This document shows, one piece after another, positions 22,263-33,478 of a stretch of 64,000 nucleotides of DNA. The notes beneath the pieces were generated by a model. The model made no database searches. It was not told the origin of the DNA and saw only the letters and a program-made list of their open reading frames with translations. Within the stretch, counting starts at the first letter, position 1. Each line of letters opens with the position of its first letter. The DNA lies in contig CM046878.1 in NCBI GenBank assembly GCA_025667525.1, positions 394,634,974 to 394,698,973 on the forward strand, read 5' to 3'. The translations under genes were made by a program, and so were the position numbers. Origin of the DNA: Glebionis coronaria. Its lineage: Eukaryota; Streptophyta; Magnoliopsida; Asterales; Asteraceae.

Positions 22263-25102
22263 TGTTAAACCCGCATGCTTTTACCATACATAGTACCCTT
22301 AGGATCGTACGTACTAGTTAAAAAACTTTCCTAATATAGCATGATTACGATTACGTGTTAGGAGTTTACGTATTACGTACGTGTTAGAACACGATAAGTA
22401 TTTTATATGCACGATCACGTAATAATTATTTAGCAATAATTAATCACGAACATGCGATCACGAAATCACGATCGTAATTAAAACACGAGCTATTATTAAT
22501 TACGTATATATATTTGTTACGAGCGTAATTAAATATATTAGATTACGATATTTACGTAACGAGAACATTTAAAACACGAACATAATTAAACACAAACGAG
22601 TAACTAAATAACGAGACAGGAAAGGAGGTACGGGAACCCCATGGGGGGGTCCCTACCCGCGGCCAAACAAGAGTAATGGGCCAAGCCCATTACCAATTTT
22701 TACTAAAAGAGGGTTAATTAGTTTTTACTACTCAAAATTACTTTACAGAAGATTTCAAGAAAAAAAACTAAAACCCTCTCTTTCTCCTGTCTTTGTGCCG
22801 CCACCCATAATCACCAAACAAGGTGATTCCTTGATCTTGGATCTTGAAGATTTGTTGTTTGTTCGTGTTTGTTCTTCATTCCCTTGATCCACGAATACGG
22901 TAAAACCTTTTTAAACCTTTTCTTTTAATTTAATCTTTTTATTAATTATGAACATGTGATGTTTTTATAAAAACACATTAATTAAACATAGATCTAACAT
23001 GTTTTGATGATTAATTAAATCAAAGGGTAGATTAAGGGGTGTTTTGTTTTGGGCCGCAGGCTACAACCGACCCCAAGGGGGTTTCGGTTTGCTTAGCCGA
23101 CACCACCAAGACCATATGGTCTTGGTTGGTGCGTGTGGGTCCCATGGCAGCAAGGGGTACCCCGATTTGGTTCGGGGTACGGTGTCGATTCATGTCCGGT
23201 TCATGTTTTTAAGCTTTGATCCGGATCATGGTTATGTTAGTTTTTTTTATGTTATGAACTTATGTTAAAATTAAATTAATAATGATGTAATTAATTTAAT
23301 AACATGACTTAGGTTAATTAATTATAAATGATCATGAAATAAGTATTAATATTTAAGACCTATAATTAATTAATTATTTTAAAAACCATGGATATAATTA
23401 ATTAATTAACATGACTTAGGTTATATTATTAATATTTAATAATACACATTTTAACCTAAGTATTTAATATATTTAATTAAAACATGTTATACTTTAATTA
23501 AATATTATAACCTATAGTTTAATTAAATTACATGAAATAATTATTAAACTATACAATATATCATATGACTTAGTAAATAATCATGAAAACACTTAGGCTT
23601 ATTTACTTAGCTTATTTAACCAGCTTATTTCTAATTATGGAAACTTTCTATTTTTAGAAACTTAATTAAATAAGGCAGCTAATTTATTTATGGAAACCAG
23701 CTATTTTTAGAAACTTATTTATTTAAGGCGGCTAATCTATTTATGGAAACTTATTTAATTAAGGCAGCTAATCTATTTATGGAAACTTTCTATTTTTGGA
23801 AACTTTCTATTTTTGGAAACTTTCTATTTTAGGAAACCTGCTATTTTTGGAAAGTTACTTATTATTACACAGTAAGTATAATAACACATGAAATATCAGA
23901 AATACTTAATCAGAATGAACAGAATATAAGATTTAACACAGTTTAAGGCTTTAAACAGTAAAACATAGTAAGAACATATAAAATAAGCTAAGACATGACA
24001 TAAAACCAGCTATGTATTTAGTAAGCAGATACTTATTTCATGTACGTATTTATGTAGCACTAGTGTTTCGAAAGTAGGATTCTCGCAGTTCATCGTTCTC
24101 GTTCACTGGACATAAGGACGGATTCCCGTCCTTTCAGTATGGACATTCTTTCCTTATTAGGATTTCCCCGTATGCAGCCAACTGTTTTCCCGTAGTATAA
24201 GTATGAGTTTGATTGCTTATGTTTAAATATGATTACCTATAGCCATATACATGCATGACCAGTTTCACCTAGTTATGGAGGTACCATAACCATAACATTA
24301 GAGGCACTGATGTTATGACTTCACCACGGCGGAGTGATTGCTCGTGGCGTCCCTTCAGCTTTTGGCCATTTATTTATATTTATCATGTGGGGCATATGGG
24401 TGCATCCTAGTTACACGTTTTTATTCAGGATTACATGGTGAATGTGGTGTGTGCCTTGCATCCTTCACAAGGAGCTGATCCCTCCTACCTATAAAAACCA
24501 GTATATTAAATTAGAGGCAGCCCCTCTAATTTGCATGATGAGGTCACCCCTCCAATTATTCATGCACGGTGGATTTTCATGACCTATATTGGCTAATGGT
24601 AAAATATGACAAACATTTTTTATAAGATAAACATAAGACTTTCAAACTATTAAACTAGTTTTATTGAGACTTAACCAGGTTACTCGGGACTTAGTTTTCT
24701 TCCGCTGTTATTATGTTATATGCTTATCCTATTCATGCTTTATTGTACATCCGTGCACTGAGCGTATTGCTCAGCCGTTTTCCTTTTCTATGTTCCTAAA
24801 ACGGCAGGTACTCAGGGACGCTCGTAGACACTAAGAGTACGTGCATATGGACTGGAAGCTGTCTAGCCTTCTTTACATTATGCATTTCCTTTCTTTATGA
24901 TAATTATGCTTTGGACATTGTTTAGTCCTTTTCCTTTACTATACTATGTTTGTATGTGATGAGCTTTACTTTTGGACTACCGATGTTTGATTCCGGTATT
25001 TTCCTTTATATGGTCAAGTAATGTTTAGACATTTTACCTTGTATGCTTTGATGACACGCCATAATTACTGTGATATTTCCATTTCCAAAATGGGGTGTTA
25101 CA
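22263..25102 (+). repeat. Tekay 3' LTR
   Basis: 2840 bp, near-identical to 5875-8741. Differences include an 11-bp loss near 23340, one fewer CTATTTTTGGAAACTTT unit near 23800, and a change of the TATA-like site to TTTACAGA. Ends TGTTACA followed by CTATT. Confidence 0.93.
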
Positions 25103-25107
25103 CTATT
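25103..25107. repeat. TSD CTATT (right) of the Tekay element
   Basis: Matches 5870-5874. Confidence 0.9.
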
Positions 25108-26002
25108 GGCCCACACGAGATTCCCTTGCTACATAAATTGAGAAGAAGCCAAAATTGCCAGAGAGATCCAACCATCCACAATGTAGCTTGCTTTCTAAGC
25201 TCAATGAGAGCCTTTGGATCAAATTCCAGCAGCTAGCAACTCAACAAAACGCCAAGACACTTCACATGATCAAGCAAATTTTCAAATTCCACAAGGGCAT
25301 TTCTGGGAGTTCAAGGCTTAGGGTTTTCACATTTTCAGCTTTCTAGGACTTTGTTCACCCTCTATATATAGGGGTTTAGTGCACAACATTACAATTTGCT
25401 CTTGGTTTTTCCTTTTTCACAATTTTGTAAATCCTAGTTTTAAATTTATGAAATATAGTTTGATGTTGTTGATGAAAGCCACTTGTCAACCTTTATATTC
25501 TGTTTTTCTGGTCATATGATTGTGATTTTGAAAGCTTAAAACCTGTTTTTAAAGATTGTGCAAGAAATTACATAATTTTCTAAATCTTGATATTTTGCTA
25601 AGTTCTTGGTTCTTACCTTGTAATTTTTGGGCTATAAGTGGTCTATACACCCTGATAAGAAGCTTATCCAGGTGTTGTGAGCTTATAGTTTGGGGATAAT
25701 CAAGTGTGGGAAACAAGGTTGCATTAATCAAACATTTTTCCATTTTTCTACATTTTTCGATTTTGGATAATACTTGTGCTCTAACCTTATTGTTCTTAGC
25801 AGCCTTGATATTGTGGACTTGTGTCTTGTTGGTCTAGACACATAAGCTCATAAATCCGTGGGTGTGGAAGTACATCCATTAGGTTTGAACCCTTAATCCT
25901 AAAATCTGTCAAAAATTGGATTTTTGTGATATTTGTGTTCTATTGTTGTAAGAGGTGTTCTTGTAGCTTGAATCTGCTTAATATTGCATGATATTGTTGT
26001 TG
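25108..26002 (+). repeat. Athila-1 3' LTR, second segment (TATA and R/U5-like)
   Basis: Continuation of the sequence interrupted by Tekay. A TATA box TATATATA at 25363-25370, followed by T-rich sequence, looks like an LTR promoter and U5. No gene; the small ORFs here carry no known domain. It runs to the Athila-2 insertion site. Confidence 0.5.
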
Positions 26003-26007
26003 TTATG
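26003..26007. repeat. TSD TTATG (left) of Athila-2
   Basis: TTATG here; the right copy at 35433-35437 is TTAAG. The undisturbed paralogous site at 37728-37732 reads TTATG followed by CTAGATTAGG, so the right copy carries one later change. Confidence 0.85.
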
Positions 26008-26458
26008 TGATAGGTGTGTAAACACCCATCCTTTTTACCACTTAATAATAACCGAGCCAAAACGTGTATTTTATGTCATTTATGTCGGAATTATGCGTGG
26101 TTTGTGTTTTTGTTGTGATTTAGGACGAAAAGGTGAAAAGTGGAGAAAACACGGGCATTCACGGGCTTTTATCGAAGAAAAAGACGAAGTCAAGAAGTCA
26201 AGAGTGCAAAAAGAACGGAAGTCCAAGACCAATTCTGAAGATTTATCGAAGAAAAAAGTCAAAACACAGAAGTTTATCAAAAGCAAAAAAACTCAAGTCT
26301 AATTTATTGAAGAATTAAAAGACGAGTTTAAAGAAATCCTGAGCCAAAAGTCATTAAAGTCCAAGATTAAAGAAGATTAGAAAGCTTAAGGACTAATGGT
26401 GCAATTAAGAAGAAATGAAAGAGGGGAGGAAGCTACCTAAGCACTCCTTAACCTCCCC

Positions 26459-26466
26459 TATATATA
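26459..26466 (+). promoter_or_regulatory. TATA box of the Athila-2 5' LTR
   Basis: TATATATA in context CCCC-TATATATA-GTTTAGG; repeated at 33934-33941. Confidence 0.65.
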
Positions 26467-26929
26467 GTTTAGGATCTTAATCATTTCATTTTGTTGGATA
26501 GTTTGACACACTATTTCTTCCACTTTTATTTACCTTGCACATTTAAATTCATGTCATTTACCTTATTGTCAAATTTAAATACCTTGTCTTGCACCTTAAT
26601 TACATTTAATTTCAAGTAAGTTCTCTTTTAATTCTTGTCAATCTTTACTTTTTCTTGTTAATCTCTTATCTACCTTTCTTTATTTGATCTTAGTCTTGAT
26701 GCTTTATTGTTTATGTTCATGTTCTTGATTTTTTAATGATTTATTAAAGTGGGTTTTGATTATTTTGATTAGTTTTGTTAGTTTGATTGTTTTAGATTGA
26801 TTGTTTATGCTTAATAGATGTTTATTCACTAGTTTGATTTAATCTTGTGGTTGATTTGATTTAGTTTTGTTTAGATTCGTGTTACTTTGTTCCTCCGTGT
26901 TCTTCGTTTTTGCTGTTACTGTATCTTGC

Positions 26930-27590
26930 CCGGGAAAACATTCCGGATCAAGCCAAGTGAGGGAATTGAGTTGTGGTATTCTGTATTAAAGTCGTTCGTT
27001 CGGAATATTAAACATTCCGAATCAAGGCCTTCATCCGGAATATTCTTACATTCCGAATCAAAGTTGTTCATCCGGAATATTTAACATTCCGGATCAGTAG
27101 TGCTCATTCGGAATAATTTATTATTCCGGATCAAGCATTTCATCCGGAATACCAAACATTCCGGATCAACCTTTTATTCCGGATCAAGTCAACATTCCGA
27201 ATCAAGGACCCTTATTCGGAATAATTAATTATTCTGGATCAAAGACTTCATCCGGAATACTCAACATTCTGGATCAAGGAGATATTCCGAATCAAGGACT
27301 TCCATCCGGAATAAGTGACATATTCCGGATCAAGGAGTTTATTCGGAATATTATTCCGGATCAAGAATTATTCCGGATCAAGGATTATTCCGGATCAACA
27401 GCCACATTCCGAATCAAGATCATTATTCCGAATCAAGACTTTATTCCGGATAAGTGACATATTCCGGATCAAGGATTTATTCCGGATCAAGGATTTTGGT
27501 GAATATTCCGAGTGAAGAAAAACATTCCGAACGACGGTGACATTCCGGATGAGTGTTTATTCCGAATGAGGGTATTATTCCGGATGAGCT
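26930..27590. repeat. ATTCCGGAT/ATCCGGAAT array in the Athila-2 5' LTR
   Basis: Some 35-40 copies of a 9-15 bp word (ATTCCGGATCAAG and its inverse ATCCGGAAT) at short, irregular spacing. Many neighbouring copies are in opposite orientation and could pair. It lies downstream of the TATA box, so it would be part of the RNA. The 3' LTR copy is at 34410-35010 with several units lost. Confidence 0.9.
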
Positions 27591-28012
27591 AATTTTCAGG
27601 TTCTTTTAATTTCTGTCTTTACTTTTCTGTTTTTAATTTTCAAGCTTTATTTTTCCCGCCTTTTTACTTAGTTGCACTTTAAGATTTCTTGCCTTAGATT
27701 TATTTTAGCCTTGCCTTAGTTTTAAGTTTTAGTTGCGTTTTAAGTTTGCTTTAGATAGATTTAAGTTTGCGTTAGTTACTTTTAGTGCCTCTTAATTTTA
27801 GTCGCACTTTTAAATACCTGCACCATTTACTTTAAATTAGACTTAGATTTACTTTACTTGCACTTTACTTTTATGTTTTGCACTTTTATTTTAAAAACAC
27901 CCAAAATATTTGTTTCATCAAAAACAATAGAGTCGTACTTTAAGCCGGAAATCAATTCGTTAAGAAACTGAGAACACGAACAATTGAACCTAGCAAAATC
28001 TCAGTTATCAAA

Positions 28013-28027
28013 TGGCACCGCTGCCGG
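28013..28027 (+). other. Primer-binding site like tRNA-Asp
   Basis: TGGCACCGCTGCCGG, two bases after the LTR end; close to the tRNA-Asp type PBS usual for Athila. Confidence 0.75.
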
Positions 28028-28261
28028 CTCTTTTTGTAAAGATTAACGGTTTTCTGTGAGAGACGCGTTGCTTTTTGGGATCCGTTCATTCGTGAGCATT
28101 ATTTTCTTGCACAAAAATTTTCAAAAACTCCAAAAAAATTAAAAATTGATAAAAATCCATAAAAATTAAAAAATTTAAAAAAATCCAAAAAGATTTTATT
28201 TTTATTGTGTATATATATTGTCTTTGCGTTTGGTATTGTTTTCTTTTGCCTTTGTAGGTGT

Positions 28262-31200
28262 ATGCGTACTAGATCTTCTAATTATCAAGAGCCCGAGACT
28301 CGAGAAGATTTAAGTATGGCAGGTGTTAACAACAACAATAATCCACCGCACCTCAACAATAACAACAATGTTCTTCCACAACCCGATCTTCGGACAATGG
28401 AGGAACTTTGTCAACCTACCATGTTTGGACGAGGAGGACCGATTGCGCCGATGCAAATCACGTCTCCGGAGTTTTCGTTGAAGCACCACATGATTCAGCA
28501 AGTGCAAACAAATCCTTTTAGAGGAATGCCTGATGATGATGCCAACAAACACTTCGACAAATTCATTACAATCACTCAAAGCATGAAGTTGCCCGGTGCC
28601 ACAATGGATGTTCTTCGCCTACAACTCTTCCCACACTTTATCACATCACGCCGAGAAATGGTTTGATCGTCTTCCAAAGAATTCAATTCATACTTGGGAT
28701 GACATGACTCAACGCTTTTTGTCGCGCTACTTTCCACCATCCATGGTCACGAGCCTTCACAATCAAATCAGCGTTTTCATGCAAGAACCCGATGAATCTC
28801 TCTTTGATGCTTGGGAAAGATATAATGTCTTGATCGATCGTTGCCCAAACCACAACATGCTCCCTGTAACCTTAATAGATGCTTTCTACAACGGATTGAC
28901 TTTTCGTGATCGTGATACGATTAATGCAGCCGCCGGTGGCACATTTATGAAAAGGAGACCCGAGGAGTGTAGAGAGATAATTGAGAACATGACTACTCAC
29001 CACAAAAACTGGGATTCCTCTGCTTCTTCAAGGAACAACCCGAGAGTCAATGTTTCTTCAACTTCAGCAAGCCCTGATATGACCGAATTCACCCGCATGA
29101 TGACTGAAATGAACAAGAGTATCTTGCTTCTCGCTTCAAACCAACAACAACAAGTTAAAGCGGTTGCTAATCCTTGTGAAACATGCGGCGGTCCACACTC
29201 ATACACTGATTGTCCTTCTACTCAAGGAAATCCGGAAAATGTGTATGTAGCTTATGGTAATTATTCACCAGAAAATTACCAAGCTCGACCTCAAGGGGAT
29301 AGAAACTTGCTGAGTTACCGGTCCAACAATTACCTTTCACCCGGTTTTTCTCCTCAAAACCAAAACCCCGCCAACAACTACAATAGAAGCAACCAAATCC
29401 CACCTCGAGCTTCTAATCCTTATAACCCACCCGCTCAACAAATCCCACCCATGAACCCCGATGTTGAAGCCATCATGAGAACCCAAGGTGAGCAAATCAA
29501 GAATCTGCATAGCCAAATTATAAATTTGAAAGGAGATATCACCAAGCAAGGGAATGAGATAAGATCCGAGCTTAGAGATAACATCCAATCCTCCTTCAGC
29601 AATCAAACGAATGATATAAAGAATATGCTGGCTAGTTTCTTGCCCACAACTCAACCTTCTACTTCGAGTTCTCTACCTTCAAACACCGTCACCAATCCGC
29701 GAGCGAATGTGAGTGCTATAACTACCCGTAGTGGAGTAACCATCGTAGGACCACCTATCCCACCCCCATCATCTACACCTCCTCCACCACCATTTATCTC
29801 TACTCCTCCTACACCTAGTATTAGTGCACCATTACCGTCTCCGCCTCGTCATGACGATGTACCTAGGAAGGACCCTTCAACATCTCAACCTTTACCTACA
29901 CCTACACCTTCACCACCCAAACTCAATATCCCTTATCCTTCTCGCTTAGGCAAGACCAACGAGCTAACCAAGAACGACTATCAAGTGTCGAGCTATGTGA
30001 AGATGCTCTCTCAAATGAACATCAACATTAGCCTTGTTGAAGCACTTGTCCACATGCCAAAATTTGTGAAAGCATTCAAGGAATTGCTTAACAAGAAGGA
30101 AAAGTTGATTGAGCTCGCCAACACACGATTAAATGAAAACTGCTCTCCAATTATTCTTAAAGAACTTCCGGAAAAGCTTGGAGATCCCGGTCGTTTTATG
30201 TTGCCTTGCCTCTTTAACAAAACCGAAGAATTTACTGCCCTAGCTGATCTCGGGGCCAGTATCAATTTGATGCCATTGAGTGTTTGGAAAACACTATCAT
30301 TACCCGACCTCACTCCAACAAAGATGACTCTTGAACTTGTAAATCGCACTCTCACTTACCCTGTTGGTATTGCCGAAGATGTGTTCATTAAAGTTGGCAC
30401 ATTTACTTTCCCGGTCGACTTTGTGGGTGTTGATTATGAAATGGACCATCGTATTCCGTTAATACTTGGTCGGCCATTCTTAAGAACCGGACGAGCTTTA
30501 GTTGATGTTACCGAATGTGAGTTAATCTTAAGAGTCGGGGGTGATGCCCAAGTTTTTAAAATGGGGAAGCTTACAAGCAAATCCTTTGGACGAGAATCTG
30601 CGAATATGATTAATGTGCTTGATGATTTTGTCATCTACAACAATCCTCTATTCGAATCTTGCCTTGATAATCCACTTTTTCATAATGATATAGATGATTC
30701 TCTATCCAATTTGGAACCTTCTCCCATTTATGATTCTCCACCGATCTTTGATGCTTATGATGATGATTCTAGCTCAGATACGGATGATTTTGATGATTGT
30801 ACTTCCGCGTACCCCGACCTGCCCACATATGATGATTTTGATGAGGCCGATACTCTTTCGAGTGATTCTTCTCATGATGAAGATCCTCCGTCATCCATGC
30901 TTAATCCTACTTTGGATGATTACTCTTTTGAGGAAGACTTCTCTACGTTTCTCAACACTTACTTCCCTCATGAGAGTGATGCACCTCCTTTGGACTTTGA
31001 AGATTATCGTCTTGATCCTACTTTGGATTTGAAGAAAATTCTTTCAAAGGAGAAGAAACCGGTCGACACCAATACCCGCAGCACATATGATTTAACACCT
31101 CTTTGTCCACCTTCTGAGGACGAGGTTGTGCATCTTCTTCGCGGATCTTCTTCACATTCTGCTGAGCCTGAGTGCTATTTTCCCCTAAAGGAAAAGGTGT

Positions 31201-31451
31201 TCGACCCCGGTATCGATCTTCTTGAGCCATCTCGGTATCCACCTGATGAAATAAAAGGAAAAATCTTTGGAACCATTGAAGACATGCTTGCACCACTTCA
31301 CCCTTGCTTCCACCGTGCTCCATCGTTGCTTAAGGGAACCTTGCCTACTCTTCTTTGGCTTGCCTTGTTTGCCTTAAGCTTGTGCTATTTGATGGACGAA
31401 AACTATGTCTTTGATCCTGGTGGATATGTTTCATGCTTCTTCCTATGGTAA
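28262..31451 (+). pseudogene. Athila-2 Gag-protease-acidic-TM ORF, one frameshift
   Basis: Starts at ATG near 28262 (MRTRSSNYQEPETRED) and shifts frame near 28635; the second frame runs open to 31451. Gag domain: FPHFITS before the shift, then EKWFDRLPKNSIHTWDDM and FLSRYFPPSMV. Zinc-knuckle-like CETCGGPHSYTDC (CX2CX3HX4C) at 29175-29213. Pro-rich linker 29740-29930. Protease near 30235 (ALADLGASINLMPLSVW) and ILGRPFLRTGRALVDV near 30460. From about 30640 the protein is very acidic (DDDSSSDTDDFDD), then ends in a segment with a possible membrane helix (LLWLALFALSLCYLM, about 31349-31394). RT, RNase H and integrase are missing. One frameshift makes it a pseudogene as it stands. Confidence 0.82.
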
Positions 31452-33465
31452 TCAAGGTCGAGTCAGGCTCACGACTCGGTAATCAAAAATCAAGCGCTTC
31501 TTGGGAGGCAACCCATGCCTCTATCTTTTAGCTTTCTTTATCCTAAGTGTAGGGGAGACCCATTGGTGTTTGCTCTCTCCTCTCTTCTTATAATCAGGGA
31601 TTCGAGCTTCAATGATCCACTCTTGATGATTTTTGACGACCCGTGATTCCGTGTTCCCTTCTTCCCGGTTCTATCCTAAACTCTTTTCGATTCACTATTT
31701 TATATTTTCCAATATTCAAATAGGAATCTCTTTAGTTGTCTCTTTCTTAGCGAGATTTAAACAACGTGCACAATGTCCTAAGTGTAGGGGAGTTTACTCC
31801 CACATCCTTAAACATTGAGGACAATGTTTATATTAAGTGTAGGGGGACTTCTATCGAAGTTAAGTGGCTCTTTTCCTTGTATTTGTCCTCATTTTAACCG
31901 GAAAATCAATTTTTCGACATTTTTCAAAATTTTTGATCTATTTTGGCCTATTAGTTTTACCCTTTGTATAGTTATTTTCTTTCCTTGTTAGAATAAATCT
32001 TTAACAAAGTGGTTTTAGTTTTCAAACGTTGTAAATCTTTTGACTCAACCCGAGTTTACTTATCTAAGTTTACTCTAGCTAGTATCCTTAACGTGTTTAA
32101 GTCAAGTTTTGCTAGGCTTTTATATAGGGAGCTATAAAACGCGAAAGTCTTAACTCTCACGGGTTAAGAACAAGAACTTTTCGCAAGTTCCTATAATTGA
32201 TCCTAGAGAGTCGTTTATCAAGGGAACTTTAAAATGCGATTTCTAAACTTGAAAAAGTCTAAGAATTTGCAAGATCCTATAGGCGACTCGAAAACCCAAA
32301 ACTTTGATTTAATAGGCTAAGCATCCACGAGTCTCATTCCTTGAGATTTTAAACTGTGGAGAACTAGAGATGATAGAGTCAATTATAAGTTTGGTATTCT
32401 TTCGTGAATTTATGTGAGTTAATTATAAGCCTATTCTCCCATCGCTTGTTAATAAATTTATCTGCAATAAATAAGGTTGTACGATTTGAAAAGTTACTTA
32501 GCTTCTAGCCCAAGATCGTTTAAAATTTGCTCGGTATGGATTAGAGTTCATATCCAAGGCATAACTTATTGAAGCGGGATGATAAAGATTGGCGAGTCCA
32601 AAAAGGTCCTAACAAGACATGAGGGCTACATTTTGTTGCTAAAGATCCAAAGTGATGTGAAGAATCATTTATCGAAAATCAGTATGAAGGATCGAGACAC
32701 ACGACGAAAAGCAAAAACTCCCCAAAAGTCATGGAGAAGTGAACCCGAAAAGACCCTAGCAAGGTATGAGGATAAATAGATCCAAGTCATAAAAGGAGGC
32801 GGATCGTTGTATATCAAAGTCCAAAATAAATATTAGAGAAAAATGAAGAAGTCGTGGTCCAAGTATGAATCTCTCAAAACTTCAAGTGAAGAAATTCCTA
32901 TATGAAGAGAAGACCATTATTTCATGAACGTCTCTCAAGGTTTGAAGTATGAAGTCGCTGCCAAATATCGGTCCGAGAAAGGTCTCAAATCGCGAAGCGA
33001 GTTATGCCAAGATATGAACTTTATGAGGTCCCGAGAAGCAGTTTTAAGAGATTTTGTCCTTTAGCTAACTATTGATTAAATCGTTCACTTTATTTTCGGA
33101 CTAAATAACTATCGAAATAAGTCAACAATGTATCCTCGTGATCATTCAAGACAATAATAAAATATAAGAGATACACCTAGGAATAAGGGAGTCTAAGTGA
33201 ATAATTGGCCCACATGAGTTCGTGTTAGTTTGCTAACTTATAATAACAATGATCTCGTTTTTAAGCTTCGTTTGGAGAAAGTGAAAAATTGAGGATGATG
33301 ATTATTCATCACATTTCCAATACCCAAGGTATGCTTTTGATTTCTTTACTTTGAATGTTTATAATTTTCTATCTCTTTAATAAAGGCCAAGGTGGATTGA
33401 TTATGATAAAAAAATGTAGACGTGCTTTGTAACTAATGCATTGCATGAGGACATTACAATGTTCA
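31452..33465 (+). other. Athila-2 3' non-coding region
   Basis: No gene supported; small ORFs (for example 31633-31818, 32579-32779) have no domain. It holds the hairpin ACATTGAGGACAATGT near 31804 and several PPT-like AAGTGTAGGGG words at about 31548, 31779, 31834 and 33465. It resembles the same region of Athila-1. Confidence 0.6.
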
Positions 33466-33476
33466 AGTGTAGGGGA
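33465..33476 (+). other. Polypurine tract of Athila-2
   Basis: AAGTGTAGGGGA followed by TT and the LTR start TGATAGG at 33479. Confidence 0.65.
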
Positions 33477-33478
33477 TT

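Larger units (their letters stand above)
5875..25102 (+). mobile_element. Tekay (Del) chromovirus, Ty3/gypsy, complete with nested insertion
   Basis: The element has two long LTRs (2867 and 2840 bp), a tRNA-Met(i) PBS, gag, PR, RT, RNase H, integrase, a C-terminal chromodomain, a PPT and a perfect 5-bp TSD (CTATT). Removing the nested Sirevirus-like element (8890-17070) and its TSD copy leaves about 11.0 kb. Tekay/Del elements are known for long LTRs and a chromodomain integrase, which fits. The LTRs differ by roughly 1-2 percent by eye, with a few indels, so it is fairly young. In-frame stops in gag and pol make it defective. Confidence 0.93.
26008..28010 (+). repeat. Athila-2 5' LTR
   Basis: 2003 bp, TGATAGGTGTG...CAGTTATCA with TGATA/TATCA inverted ends. 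TATA box TATATATA at 26459-26466. The part 26930-27590 is an array of ATTCCGGAT-type words. Leader-like T-rich sequence follows. Confidence 0.92.

Noticed and set aside
25988..26318. Lys-rich ORFs at the Athila-2 LTR start
   Set aside because: They cross the LTR boundary at 26008, are repeated in changed form at 33441-33785, and are composed of AAG/GAA-rich LTR sequence.
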